NCBI RefSeq assembly: GCF_900112155.1
Contig: NZ_FOKQ01000005.1
Coordinates: forward strand, 85,415-149,414
From: Hominimerdicola alba
Lineage (GTDB): Bacteria > Bacillota > Clostridia > Oscillospirales > Ruminococcaceae
Length of the DNA: 64,000 nt
Reading direction: 5' to 3'
This document shows, piece by piece, positions 33,974 through 42,970 of the stretch (position 1 is its first letter; each line of letters opens with the position of its first letter). The translations under genes were made by a program, and so were the position numbers. A model generated the notes under the pieces. That model had not been told where the DNA came from and did not search any database. It was given only the letters and a program-made list of their open reading frames with translations.

Positions 33974-36478
33974 TTATTCCAGGGGTCTTAATCCCTTAAC
34001 AGCAGCTGCTATCCTTGCAAGGTCGCTGACGTTGACCTTGCCGTCCTTATTTATATCTGCCAATTTGAAAGCATCAGCGTCAAGCTTTCTTTTGCCCTTG
34101 ATGAATGCGGCAACTTTTGTGATATCGGTAACATTTACCTTGCCATCGCCGTTTATGTCGCCCATTTTTCTCTCACCGGGATCCTTTGGTTCAACATACT
34201 CGGGTCTTACATAATCACCGAGAGTATCATCTTTGATATCGGTGGCTACGAACTTCATCTCGTGAACTTCTGCATAGTCCTCGGGATAAGTACCCTTTAC
34301 GCCGTGGAGAGTGATAGTTTCGCCGTCTAAGTTCTCATCAAAATAGCTGAATGCGGTCTCGCTGATATCAGTGATGTTGGAACCTACATAGATATCCTTG
34401 AGGGATATGCACTCACCGAAAACATTGTTACCTATCTTCTTTACTGAATAAGGTATCTTTATCTCCTTGAGAACTTGGTCATAGCGGAATGTTTCGTTCG
34501 GTACAACTTCCAGTCTTCTGCTGAGGGTGACATCTGTCAGCTTGGGGCAGTTCTTGAAGCAGGCATCGCCCATCTCAGTAAGGCTGTCGGGAAGAACTGC
34601 CTTTTCAAGATTCTCACAACCTTCAAATACACTGCTGCCCATCTTCTCGATTCCCATAGGCAGGGTCATCTCGGTGAGAGCGGTACAGTCCTTGAAGGTA
34701 TAGCTACCTATCTTTTCGATTATCTCCTTATCACTGAAATTGACCTTAGTCAGAGCAGTACAGCCCTCAAATGCTTTGTTTCCCACAGTTTTGCAGCTTT
34801 CGGATACTGTCACTTCGGTCAGCTGAGTGCAGCCTTCATAGATGGAGTTGGGAACTTCTTTAAGATAAGCCGGAAGCACTGCCTTGGTCAGAGCAGACTT
34901 CTTGAATGCGCCTGTTCCGATAGTTGTAACGGTTTTGGGAATATCGATATTTGTGAGAGCAGCACACTCAGCAAAAGCATATTCGCCGATCTCTTCAATG
35001 CTACTGCCGAAGTTCACCTTTTTAAGTGCAGTACAATTATCAAAAGCATGATCGCTGATCTTGACAACAGTATCGGGAAGATTTACCTCCTCAACAGCAG
35101 GAGCATATGCCAGCAGGTTGTTTACAACTTCAACAGCACCGTCGGGAATGTTGACCGTTTTAAGGGATCCACACTTGCTGAACGGACCATCATTGCTTAA
35201 TAATGCACAGTCAACGGATTCAAGAGACTTAGGAATATCTATCTCGGTGATGCCTGTGCTCTCGAAAGAGCTTGCGCCAAGTATTTTGAGGTTTTTAGAT
35301 AACTTTGCACTTGTAAGGCCGGTACAGTCCGCGAATGCGTATGTACTTATCTCTGTTACGCTGTTGGGTATCTCTACGGATGTCAGACCCGTAGAACGGA
35401 AAGCGCCCTCGCCAATAGTAACGACTGTCTTGGGTATGGTTATCTGTTTCATCGCACTAAGGCCTGCGAGCAGTCCATTGGGGATAACTGTGATGCCGTT
35501 TTCTATAGTAACATCAGTCAGAGAAGGACAGTTATAGAAAGGTCCTTTTTCTGCATTAAGGAAGCCTACCTCTGCTACCTCTATCGATTTGGGTATGGTC
35601 ACAGAAGTCAGTCCGCTTTCTGAGAACGCATATGTTTCCAGTTTTGTAAGGGACTTTGGCAGATCTATCTGAGTAAGTGACTCACAGTAACGGAAAGCAC
35701 TGTTGTTTATGGTCGTAACGGAAGATGGTATAGTTACCGAAGTGAGCTTTTTGCAGTTTGCAAAGAAATAATCCGGTACTACAGTTATCATATCGGGGAG
35801 AACTACGCTCTCAACGCCAGAGCCTGCAAGCAGTGCCATAGGGAGCTCGTAATCACCGTCATTGAATTTCACAGTCTTGAGGTTTTCACAGCCATCGAAA
35901 GGACCTGCATCAAGACTGAGGTACGATGTTTCGACAGTTTTGAGTGACAGAGGAATGGTTATGCTCTCAACTGCAGTATTCTGGAAGCACTTTGTTCCGA
36001 GCTTTTCGATATTAGCAGGCAGATCATAGTTTTTGAGCTTTGTACAGCCGGCAAATGCCATGAATTCGATCGCGGTTACATTTGCACCAAAATCAACCGT
36101 CTGAAGATTTGAACAGCCATAAAAAGCATCCTCGTCTATGACCTCAACAGTATCGGGGATAGTTACGCTTGTAAGCTCCTTGTAGTTCATAAACAGCTTT
36201 TCGCCCAGCTTGGTGACAGGCTTGCCGCCAATCTCTGCAGGGATATCCACAACAGCAACTGCAGAATAGTTACTGCTGTCAGTCTTTGGCAGAAATTTGC
36301 TCAGAACAGCGCTGTCGGTTTCCGTGTCGATGTAGTACTGGAACAGACCCTCGGTCTGCAGGTCCTCCGCAGAAACGGTAATACTTGTCCTGAAAGTACT
36401 TATGGTACCCTCGGGCAGAACTGCCGCACCTCCGAATACGATTGTTAACGCCAGAACAGATGCCAGAATTTTTTTCAT
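33974..36478 (-). CDS. Secreted LRR_5 (BspA-like) protein with C-terminal dockerin
   Basis: ATG 36478 follows GGGAGGAAACC; the 834-residue product has a signal peptide (about 1-36). From about residue 55 to 735 it is built of some twenty-five LRR_5 repeats of about 23 residues with the pattern GCxxLxxVxIPxSVxxIGxxAF, the BspA-like fold found in surface adhesins. A type I dockerin closes the protein (about 770-834): GDINGDGKVNVTDITKV and ADINKDGKVNVSDLARI. So it is a non-catalytic, cohesin-anchored repeat protein, probably for binding host, fibre or other bacterial surfaces. It has its own consensus promoter. Confidence 0.9.
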   Translation of the reverse strand: MKKILASVLALTIVFGGAAVLPEGTISTFRTSITVSAEDLQTEGLFQYYIDTETDSAVLSKFLPKTDSSNYSAVAVVDIPAEIGGKPVTKLGEKLFMNYKELTSVTIPDTVEVIDEDAFYGCSNLQTVDFGANVTAIEFMAFAGCTKLKNYDLPANIEKLGTKCFQNTAVESITIPLSLKTVETSYLSLDAGPFDGCENLKTVKFNDGDYELPMALLAGSGVESVVLPDMITVVPDYFFANCKKLTSVTIPSSVTTINNSAFRYCESLTQIDLPKSLTKLETYAFSESGLTSVTIPKSIEVAEVGFLNAEKGPFYNCPSLTDVTIENGITVIPNGLLAGLSAMKQITIPKTVVTIGEGAFRSTGLTSVEIPNSVTEISTYAFADCTGLTSAKLSKNLKILGASSFESTGITEIDIPKSLESVDCALLSNDGPFSKCGSLKTVNIPDGAVEVVNNLLAYAPAVEEVNLPDTVVKISDHAFDNCTALKKVNFGSSIEEIGEYAFAECAALTNIDIPKTVTTIGTGAFKKSALTKAVLPAYLKEVPNSIYEGCTQLTEVTVSESCKTVGNKAFEGCTALTKVNFSDKEIIEKIGSYTFKDCTALTEMTLPMGIEKMGSSVFEGCENLEKAVLPDSLTEMGDACFKNCPKLTDVTLSRRLEVVPNETFRYDQVLKEIKIPYSVKKIGNNVFGECISLKDIYVGSNITDISETAFSYFDENLDGETITLHGVKGTYPEDYAEVHEMKFVATDIKDDTLGDYVRPEYVEPKDPGERKMGDINGDGKVNVTDITKVAAFIKGKRKLDADAFKLADINKDGKVNVSDLARIAAAVKGLRPLE

Positions 36479-36560
36479 TTTGGTTTCCTCCCTTAAAGAA
36501 ATCAATTTTGTTCTGCCAATTATGACAGTAATTTTGACGTATGGGCTATTTAACATTATG

Positions 36561-36589
36561 ATTATATTACATCTTAGAGAATTTGTCAA
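36561..36589 (-). promoter_or_regulatory. Promoter of the LRR_5 dockerin gene
   Basis: On the minus strand TTGACA (36589-36584) and TATAAT (36566-36561), spacer 17; both consensus. The 5' untranslated region is about 75 bases. Confidence 0.85.
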
Positions 36590-36963
36590 TAAGTACGAAC
36601 AATTATTATTTATAATATCAGTTTGAAAGTGACAAAACATGACCAAATTGTTAAATATCCCCACTGAAACGAAAGCTTTGCACTTCCCTGTTTCTGAAAA
36701 TATAATACCACTTCCGAAATCGTTTTTCTACCAACAGGAGTTTGAAATTACGCAACAATCAGTTGCAATTTATGGAAATATGCGAATATTATAGCGATAT
36801 ATACAAGTAATTGGAGCTTTTCTGCATATTATACGCTGTTGTTCTATATTGATAGCAAGTTTCCATTAGGATAAGAACAGTGCCATTTCCATAAAATTCC
36901 ATAGCATATGTGTATATAACAAAAATTTTTTGTTACAGAACATGATATTTAGCATTGTTAATA
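36590..36963. other. AT-rich divergent intergenic region, no gene seen
   Basis: About 370 bases between the divergent promoters. It is rich in A/T runs and repeats of TTTCCAT and GGAAAT. I see no ORF with a ribosome site. Confidence 0.4.
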
Positions 36964-36993
36964 ATTGACAAAGTCAATAATCAGGTGTATAAT
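36964..36993 (+). promoter_or_regulatory. Promoter with palindrome over the -35, condensation/carrier operon
   Basis: TTGACA (36965-36970) and TATAAT (36988-36993) are perfect consensus with spacer 17. The -35 lies within ATTGAC-AAA-GTCAAT (36964-36978), a perfect 6-bp inverted repeat that a repressor could occupy. Confidence 0.75.
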
Positions 36994-37044
36994 TAACCTC
37001 GTAAAAGCGAGAGCGACAAAAATCCAAATGTCGGGAGGAACAAC

Positions 37045-38433
37045 ATGGAGAAGAGATACGAACTTACCGCCGCGCAGAAAATGCACTACAGGTGGATAAA
37101 GGAATACGGCACACAGCAGGTGTCGGGACTAAGTATAGTAGCGGCCTTCGGTGCTGAACTGGATATCGGTCTGCTGAAAAAATGTATCGAACTGGAAAAG
37201 CAGAGATATTCGTGCCTGAGACTGCGTTTCACAAAGCCCGATGATAACGGCGAAATAAAACAGTACATAGCCGAATATCAGCCCGAGGAGATCAAGGAAT
37301 ACGACCTGAGGGATATGACCCTGCCCGAAGCTGACGACATAATGCAGAATTGGGCTTATGAGACCTTTGACGGCGACGACATACCCATGTGCGAATTCCG
37401 CATAGTAATGCTCCCCGAGGGTTACACAGGGTTCTTCGTGCATATGGATCACAGGCTGAATGATTCGGTTGGTGTGGCTGTCATGGCTACGGATATCATG
37501 AACCTTTACAAGCACTTCAAATTCGGAGATGAAGAGCCTGCTCCCCTGGCGGATTTTGAAAAAGTGCTGATAAACGACCTTGAAAAAGCATCAAATGAAA
37601 AGCGTCACGCAAAGGCAAAGCGTTTCTGGGACGAAGAGCTTGACGAACTGGGTGAGCCCCTTTATTCGGATATTCAGGGAACTTCAGTACTGGAGGAAGC
37701 CCGCAGGAAGCACAACGCCCCGAATCTCCGTGCCGCCGATATCGAGAGAAAAGAGCTTTTCGTTGCAGTAAAGGATTATCAGCTTGAAGTTGACAGTATG
37801 CAGAGGGCGATAAACTTCTGCCTGCACAATCAGATATCCCCTACCAACCTGATACTGCTGGTTATACGCACCTATCTTTCAAAGGTGAACGGCGGTCAGG
37901 AGGATATCACGGTGGAGAATTTCATATCAAGGCGCTCCACCCATGATGAGCTGACCTCGGGCGGAAGCAGAACGCTCTGTTTCCCTTGCCGAACAGTAAT
38001 TTCGGGCGATACCACTTTCATTGATGCGGCGAGAAAGATACAGAACCATCAGAACCGCATATATATGTTCAGCGGATACGATCCAGAGTTTATCCGCGAT
38101 GAGATGAAGAAGCGCTACAACACCCCTGATGATACTACTTATGTCAGCGTATATCTCACCTATCAGCCGCCCATGACTTCCCAAGACCTTGACCCCAACG
38201 CACAGAAGCTCCCCCTTTATGTAAAGTGGTTCGCCAACGGTGCGGCAACTAAGAAGATGTACCTCACGGTATCCCATCTGCCTGACAGAAAGCTGAATTT
38301 TTCCTACCACTATCAGACAGCACACCTGACTGAAAAGGACGCAGAACTGATGTACTACTACATGATGCGCATACTGTTCAGGGGCATCGAAGACCCGGGC
38401 AGGACTATTTCAGAGATAATCGACATGGTTTAA
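37045..38433 (+). CDS. Stand-alone condensation-domain-like acyltransferase
   Basis: The 462-residue soluble protein resembles a free condensation (C) domain: an N-terminal substrate-entry region (YELTAAQKMHYRWIKEYG), the active-site motif as HMDHRLNDS (about 132-140) in place of HHxxxDG, and a C-terminal floor-loop region with ENFISRRSTHDELTSGG. The catalytic second His and the Asp are present; the first His is Asp and the Gly is Ser. C-type enzymes join an acyl group from a carrier protein to an amine or alcohol. A carrier protein, an adenylating enzyme and a hydrolase follow in the same operon. It has a palindrome-covered promoter and a GGGAGG site. Confidence 0.75.
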   Translation: MEKRYELTAAQKMHYRWIKEYGTQQVSGLSIVAAFGAELDIGLLKKCIELEKQRYSCLRLRFTKPDDNGEIKQYIAEYQPEEIKEYDLRDMTLPEADDIMQNWAYETFDGDDIPMCEFRIVMLPEGYTGFFVHMDHRLNDSVGVAVMATDIMNLYKHFKFGDEEPAPLADFEKVLINDLEKASNEKRHAKAKRFWDEELDELGEPLYSDIQGTSVLEEARRKHNAPNLRAADIERKELFVAVKDYQLEVDSMQRAINFCLHNQISPTNLILLVIRTYLSKVNGGQEDITVENFISRRSTHDELTSGGSRTLCFPCRTVISGDTTFIDAARKIQNHQNRIYMFSGYDPEFIRDEMKKRYNTPDDTTYVSVYLTYQPPMTSQDLDPNAQKLPLYVKWFANGAATKKMYLTVSHLPDRKLNFSYHYQTAHLTEKDAELMYYYMMRILFRGIEDPGRTISEIIDMV

Positions 38434-38486
38434 AAGACAAAAGAAAGTTTATATATAATGGGGATATCCCCCGAAAGGAGTTTATT

Positions 38487-38726
38487 ATGGAACAGAAATT
38501 CAAAGAGATCGCTTCACGCTACTGCAAAGGCGACGTTGGTGAGATAACACCTGAAATGGCTATACGCGAAGACCTGGGACTCAGCTCCCTTGATCTTATG
38601 ACATTCCTCGGCGACCTTGAAGACGAGTTCGATATAGAATTCGACTTCGGTGCTGACGAGCAGAAGCTGGGCAATATCCGCACTGTAGGTGATGCTATCG
38701 GCCTGCTTAACGAGTATGTAGGCTGA
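38487..38726 (+). CDS. Acyl/peptidyl carrier protein
   Basis: The 79-residue acidic protein has the four-helix carrier-protein pattern with the phosphopantetheine Ser in DLGLSSLDL (Ser34). It would carry the activated acyl or aminoacyl group between the adenylation enzyme and the condensation enzyme. AAAGGAG precedes the start. The adenylation gene begins 14 bases after its stop. It is unlike a fatty-acid AcpP cluster, because no fab genes are near. Confidence 0.85.
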   Translation: MEQKFKEIASRYCKGDVGEITPEMAIREDLGLSSLDLMTFLGDLEDEFDIEFDFGADEQKLGNIRTVGDAIGLLNEYVG

Positions 38727-38740
38727 TTCGGGGTGATAGC

Positions 38741-40273
38741 ATGAAAAAGACCATTCACACCCTATGGAACAGAAGTGCCAAAGACTATGCCGACCTCCCT
38801 GCTGTGCGCTGGCTGGTAAAAAAGGATATAAAAGAGATAAGCTACAAGCAGGCTGATGAAGTCATCAGCGGGCTGAGAAAAGGCGCTTATGCACTGGGAT
38901 TTGAGCACAGACATATCGCGCTGGTAGGCACTAATTCGGCTGAGTGGATAGAAGCTTATATGTCGGTGGTGACAAGTACAAATACCGCTGTTCCCCTTGA
39001 TTCGGCACTGCCTGCCCATGACCTCATCGACCTTATCGACCGTTCGGATTCTGAGGGTGTTTTCCTTGACCCTAAGTTCGCTTCACTTGCGACCGAGATA
39101 AAGGACAAATGTAAAAAGGTCAAAAAGATATGGATGCTTTCGGATGAAGCCATTGAAGGCACAGAATCCCTAAAAGACCTGATAGCCGCTGGCGAGGGTG
39201 CTGATGAACCCTCTGCCCCCGAAGAAGATGATATATCAATGATAGTTTTCACTTCGGGAACAACAGGCAAAAGCAAGGGCGTTATGCTCACACAGAGCAA
39301 TCTTTACACAAATATCGAAGCCATACTTTACGATATGGACCCGGGGCTTATCTTCCTGAGTGTACTTCCCGTGCATCACTGTTTCTGCCTTGTGATGGAC
39401 TGGCTCAACGGTTTCTGGATGGGTGCTGTTCTCTGCATAAATGATTCGCTGATGCACATGGTAAGGAATATGACTATATTCAATCCCGATGTTATGCTGA
39501 TGGTGCCGCTGATGGTGGAGACCATCTACAAGCGTCTGAGAACTCTTGACCCATCTATCCCGCCTGAGGTGGTATCCGAGAAAGTCTTCGGCAAGAACCT
39601 GAAATACATATTCACGGGCGGCGCACATCTTGAACCATACTACATCGAAGAATTTAACAAGTACGGCATAGATGTTTACGAGGGCTACGGAATGTCCGAG
39701 TGTTCACCAGTTATAAGCTCCAACAAGATAGGCGACAGCAAGCCCGGTTCGATCGGAAGACCTCTGCCAAATGTTGAGATAAAATTCGTGGACGGCGAGA
39801 TACTTGTGCGCAGTACCAGCGTGATGAAAGGCTACTACAAAATGGAGAAAGAGACCGAAGAAACTCTCAAAGACGGCTGGCTCCACACTGGTGACAAGGG
39901 CTACATCGATGAGGACGGCTTCCTTTTCATAAACGGCAGGGTGAAGAACCTTATCATACTCTCAAACGGTGAGAATATCTCTCCCGAGGAGATAGAGAAC
40001 CGTCTTGCACTGAATGACCTCATCGGTGAGATAGTGGTTACGGGCGAGGACAATCTGCTGACTGCAAGGATATTCCCCGACCCTGATATGACCGGAGGTA
40101 TGAGCGATGAAGAAATCAGAAATGCGCTTCAGGAGATACTTAACGATTACAACAAACAGCAGCCAACCTACAAACAGCTTTCAAAGCTTGTAGTAAGGAA
40201 GTACCCCTTCCTGAAAAACACCACCAGAAAGATAATCCGTGCTGAAGTTTACAGAGATGAGCAGGGCGCATGA
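38741..40273 (+). CDS. AMP-forming adenylation enzyme (acyl-CoA ligase type)
   Basis: The 510-residue protein carries the ANL-family core motifs: A3 VFTSGTTGKSKGVML, A5 YEGYGMSECSPVIS, A7 GWLHTGDKGYIDEDG, A8 GRVKNLIILSNGENISPEEIE and a catalytic Lys near the C-terminus (TTRKIIRAE). It activates a carboxylic acid as the acyl-AMP and probably loads it on the neighbouring carrier protein. The overall pattern is nearer to long-chain acyl ligases than to amino-acid A domains, but the substrate cannot be fixed from reading. The stop overlaps the next start (ATGA). Confidence 0.88.
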   Translation: MKKTIHTLWNRSAKDYADLPAVRWLVKKDIKEISYKQADEVISGLRKGAYALGFEHRHIALVGTNSAEWIEAYMSVVTSTNTAVPLDSALPAHDLIDLIDRSDSEGVFLDPKFASLATEIKDKCKKVKKIWMLSDEAIEGTESLKDLIAAGEGADEPSAPEEDDISMIVFTSGTTGKSKGVMLTQSNLYTNIEAILYDMDPGLIFLSVLPVHHCFCLVMDWLNGFWMGAVLCINDSLMHMVRNMTIFNPDVMLMVPLMVETIYKRLRTLDPSIPPEVVSEKVFGKNLKYIFTGGAHLEPYYIEEFNKYGIDVYEGYGMSECSPVISSNKIGDSKPGSIGRPLPNVEIKFVDGEILVRSTSVMKGYYKMEKETEETLKDGWLHTGDKGYIDEDGFLFINGRVKNLIILSNGENISPEEIENRLALNDLIGEIVVTGEDNLLTARIFPDPDMTGGMSDEEIRNALQEILNDYNKQQPTYKQLSKLVVRKYPFLKNTTRKIIRAEVYRDEQGA

Positions 40274-41226
40274 ACAGTCTTATAAATATAATCGAAACCA
40301 CCTATACTCATATTTCAGGCACTGACGGACTTCCGCTGAGAGTGCTGAGGATAGAACCCACCGACCCCAAAAGCATAAAAGGCATCGTACAGATGGTACA
40401 TGGCAAAAACGAGCACAAGGGTCGGTATGCGCCGTTTATGAGATATCTTGCGGCTAACGGATATCTTACCATCGCCAACGACCACCGCGGTCACGGCGAG
40501 AGCGTACATCATCCCCAGGATAGAGGCTATCTCTACGAGGGCGGGCATCAGGCGCTTATCGAGGACATTCACGAGATAACGCTGGAAGTCAAGCGATATT
40601 CCGAGGACGTTTGCGGCAGAAAAGACCTGCCATTCGTACTGCTGGGACACAGCATGGGGTCATTGGCGGCAAGGTGCTATATCAGGAAGTACGACGCTGA
40701 TATCGACAAGCTCTGCCTTATCGGCTCGCCATCAAAGTCCCGCAAGATACGTCAGGGGCTGATGATGCTGAGGTCGCTTGAACGGCTGGAGGGCAAAAAA
40801 GCACGTTCAAAGCTTGCTGACCTGCTCATCATCGGCGTAAACTACGAATTCAAGTTCCGCAAAGAGGGCTTGAAAAACGCCTGGACAAACACCGAAAGAG
40901 ATGCAGTCATAGAACACAACAACGACCCACTTTGCAGGTTCAGGTTCACCCTCAGCGGTTACGAAGAGATGCTCAAAATGTCAATGCTGACATACTCCGG
41001 CGGTTACACCCCGCAGAATCCCCATATGCCAATAAGGTTCTTCTCCGGTGCGAATGACCCATGTGCTATCTCAAAAAAGCGATTCATCGGTGCGCTTCAC
41101 CTGCTGAAAAAGATAGGCTACACCAATGTACGCGGAAAGATGTACAACGGTATGCGCCATGATATCCTGCATGAAAAGGAAAAGCATAAGGTATACTGCG
41201 ATATTCTGAAAATGATCGAGGAATGA
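40270..41226 (+). CDS. Alpha/beta hydrolase (S33 / monoacylglycerol-lipase type)
   Basis: The 318-residue protein has an alpha/beta-hydrolase core: oxyanion segment MVHGKNEHKGRYAPF, the NDHRGHGES strand, nucleophile elbow GHSMGS (Ser near 129), Asp in SGANDPC and His in GMRHDILHE. There is no signal peptide. Coupled by ATGA to the adenylation gene, it probably releases the product from the carrier protein, as a thioesterase would, or edits misprimed intermediates. A lipase-like role on acyl esters is the alternative. It ends the operon. Confidence 0.88.
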   Translation: MNSLINIIETTYTHISGTDGLPLRVLRIEPTDPKSIKGIVQMVHGKNEHKGRYAPFMRYLAANGYLTIANDHRGHGESVHHPQDRGYLYEGGHQALIEDIHEITLEVKRYSEDVCGRKDLPFVLLGHSMGSLAARCYIRKYDADIDKLCLIGSPSKSRKIRQGLMMLRSLERLEGKKARSKLADLLIIGVNYEFKFRKEGLKNAWTNTERDAVIEHNNDPLCRFRFTLSGYEEMLKMSMLTYSGGYTPQNPHMPIRFFSGANDPCAISKKRFIGALHLLKKIGYTNVRGKMYNGMRHDILHEKEKHKVYCDILKMIEE

Positions 41227-41244
41227 GTAAACCCGCGCAGGGAC

Positions 41245-41273
41245 TTTACATTTGCGTTTTTTTGTGTTATAAT
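41245..41273 (+). promoter_or_regulatory. Promoter of the TraX-like gene
   Basis: TTTACA (41245-41250) and TATAAT (41268-41273), spacer 17. Confidence 0.75.
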
Positions 41274-41331
41274 TTTAGTAAATAATTGGAAATATAATTA
41301 TGCTTTTTCCAATTTAAAATGGGAGGTCATA

Positions 41332-42129
41332 ATGCAAACAAACCAAAAGTACAAGATCATTGATCGTGATATGATCAAATTTATAGCCATAATACCTATG
41401 TCTATCGGACATTTTGTAGATTTCTACTGCGGTGTTTCAGCAAGTTTAAGGAACTCGTTGATCCTTTTTCTGCTGGCACAAGCTTCACTGATAGCCTCGC
41501 CGATATTTTTCTATTTCATTGCCGAAGGATTCAGGCATACTCATTCGGTAAAGAAATATGCATCAAGGCTGTTCATATTCGCGGTAATAACTCAGATACC
41601 ATACTGCCTGATGTGCAACGGAACGCTGGTTCTATCAGGTATGTATACGTACCTGAATGTATTCTTCACATTGTTTCTCGGATTGATCTCGCTGGTAGTG
41701 TGCGAAAGCAATTTGAATCTGTGGGCAAAGATCGCGCTTGTTGTAATTCTGGATGCAGTTACATATCTGCTGAAGATACAATGGCTCATTTTCGGTATCC
41801 CGATCATACTGATACTGTATTATTTCAAAGACAGACCAACACTTCGCTTTTCACTTTTCACTCTATGCAGTGTTGGCAGCCTGTTAATTACAACACTGCC
41901 TGCCGCATCACTTTATTACTCAAAAGGTCTGACAGAGTATTTTAATTTATGCATTGTGGGTTCGGTGATCGATCTTTGTTTCCTGATAGCGGGTTATTTT
42001 ATTGTTACTTTGTTCTACAATGGCGAAAAGGGTAAAAATCCCGCTTTTACAAAATGGTTTTTCTACATTTTCTATCCCGCACATCTTTTTTTGATATACA
42101 TAGTAAAAACCGTGGCAGGAAAATACTGA
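41332..42129 (+). CDS. TraX family membrane protein
   Basis: The 265-residue protein has about seven or eight hydrophobic helices. DRDMIKFIAIIPMSIGHF at the N-terminus and KWFFYIFYPAHLFLIYIVK at the C-terminus are typical of the TraX family, named after the F-pilin N-acetyltransferase, although most Firmicute members have no pilus partner. An integral membrane acyltransferase role is the family expectation. It follows the biosynthetic operon but has its own promoter, so joint function is not shown. Confidence 0.88.
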   Translation: MQTNQKYKIIDRDMIKFIAIIPMSIGHFVDFYCGVSASLRNSLILFLLAQASLIASPIFFYFIAEGFRHTHSVKKYASRLFIFAVITQIPYCLMCNGTLVLSGMYTYLNVFFTLFLGLISLVVCESNLNLWAKIALVVILDAVTYLLKIQWLIFGIPIILILYYFKDRPTLRFSLFTLCSVGSLLITTLPAASLYYSKGLTEYFNLCIVGSVIDLCFLIAGYFIVTLFYNGEKGKNPAFTKWFFYIFYPAHLFLIYIVKTVAGKY

Positions 42130-42205
42130 TCGGACATATCATGATATTTCTATATAGTACATATAAAAGGACAGCACATATGACAGATACCCATATAGAA
42201 GTTTT

Positions 42206-42235
42206 GCCCCGAAGCGTTTCAAATCGCTTCGGGGC
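42206..42235. terminator. Hairpin between traX-like and dcd
   Basis: GCCCCGAAGCG pairs perfectly with CGCTTCGGGGC. The T-run is short, so it may be a convergent terminator of moderate strength. Confidence 0.6.
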
Positions 42236-42263
42236 ATTGTATTAATTATCCTGCTCAGATAAA

Positions 42264-42800
42264 TCAGGATTTATCTGAATCCATAAAGACCTTTGAGCCT
42301 GTTGCTCCTGTTTGTCCTTGATACTTTCCATTGTATGGATTTAGTGCATGATCGTCCATTTCTGCAAATACTAACTGTCCTACTCTACGTCCGCACTTAA
42401 GCTCGATTGCACATTTGTTTGCATTATATAATTCTAATGTTATCTCACCTTTGAAGCCGGGATCGACCCACCCTGCATTCTGAATAAACAACCCCATTCG
42501 ACCAAGAGAACTTCTGCCTTCAACGAATGCCGTTAGATTATCAGGCAGCTCAAAATACTCCATCGTTGTTGCCAAAACGAATTGCCCGGGTAAAATCAAG
42601 TAAGTATCGGTTTTAATGGTCTTATAGCTTATCTTATTGTCCAAGGTAATTATTCCTGAAGGAGTGTCATCAACAACGCTGAATGTATCGCCTAACCGTA
42701 TATCAACACTTGCGGGTTGTATTTGTTCTTTTATAAGCGGTTTGATTACCAAAGAGTTTTCATCAAGCATTTTTATAATCGTTTTATCGGATAATATCAT
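42264..42800 (-). CDS. dcd: dCTP deaminase
   Basis: The 178-residue protein shows the dCTP deaminase fold: MILSDKTIIKML at the N-terminus, the substrate motif EGRSSLGRMGLFIQ and GWVDPGFKGEITLELYN with the catalytic-type Glu. It converts dCTP to dUTP, supplying dTTP synthesis; some relatives also hydrolyse dUTP, and the sequence alone does not settle this. The start at 42800 is picked because GAGGAGC lies just upstream. The flanking genes are unrelated. Confidence 0.92.
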   Translation of the reverse strand: MILSDKTIIKMLDENSLVIKPLIKEQIQPASVDIRLGDTFSVVDDTPSGIITLDNKISYKTIKTDTYLILPGQFVLATTMEYFELPDNLTAFVEGRSSLGRMGLFIQNAGWVDPGFKGEITLELYNANKCAIELKCGRRVGQLVFAEMDDHALNPYNGKYQGQTGATGSKVFMDSDKS

Positions 42801-42970
42801 TTTTATAGCTCCTCTCGATGCAGATCCGATTTGTATTCGCATTCATTATAACACAGTATTACTGCCATGTCAACAGAAACTCCATAGTACTTCTGACCTT
42901 ACATTAGAAATACTATGGCGAAAAACTTCTATATCAGCATCGCATATAAAATGCTGTCCTTTCTTATTTA

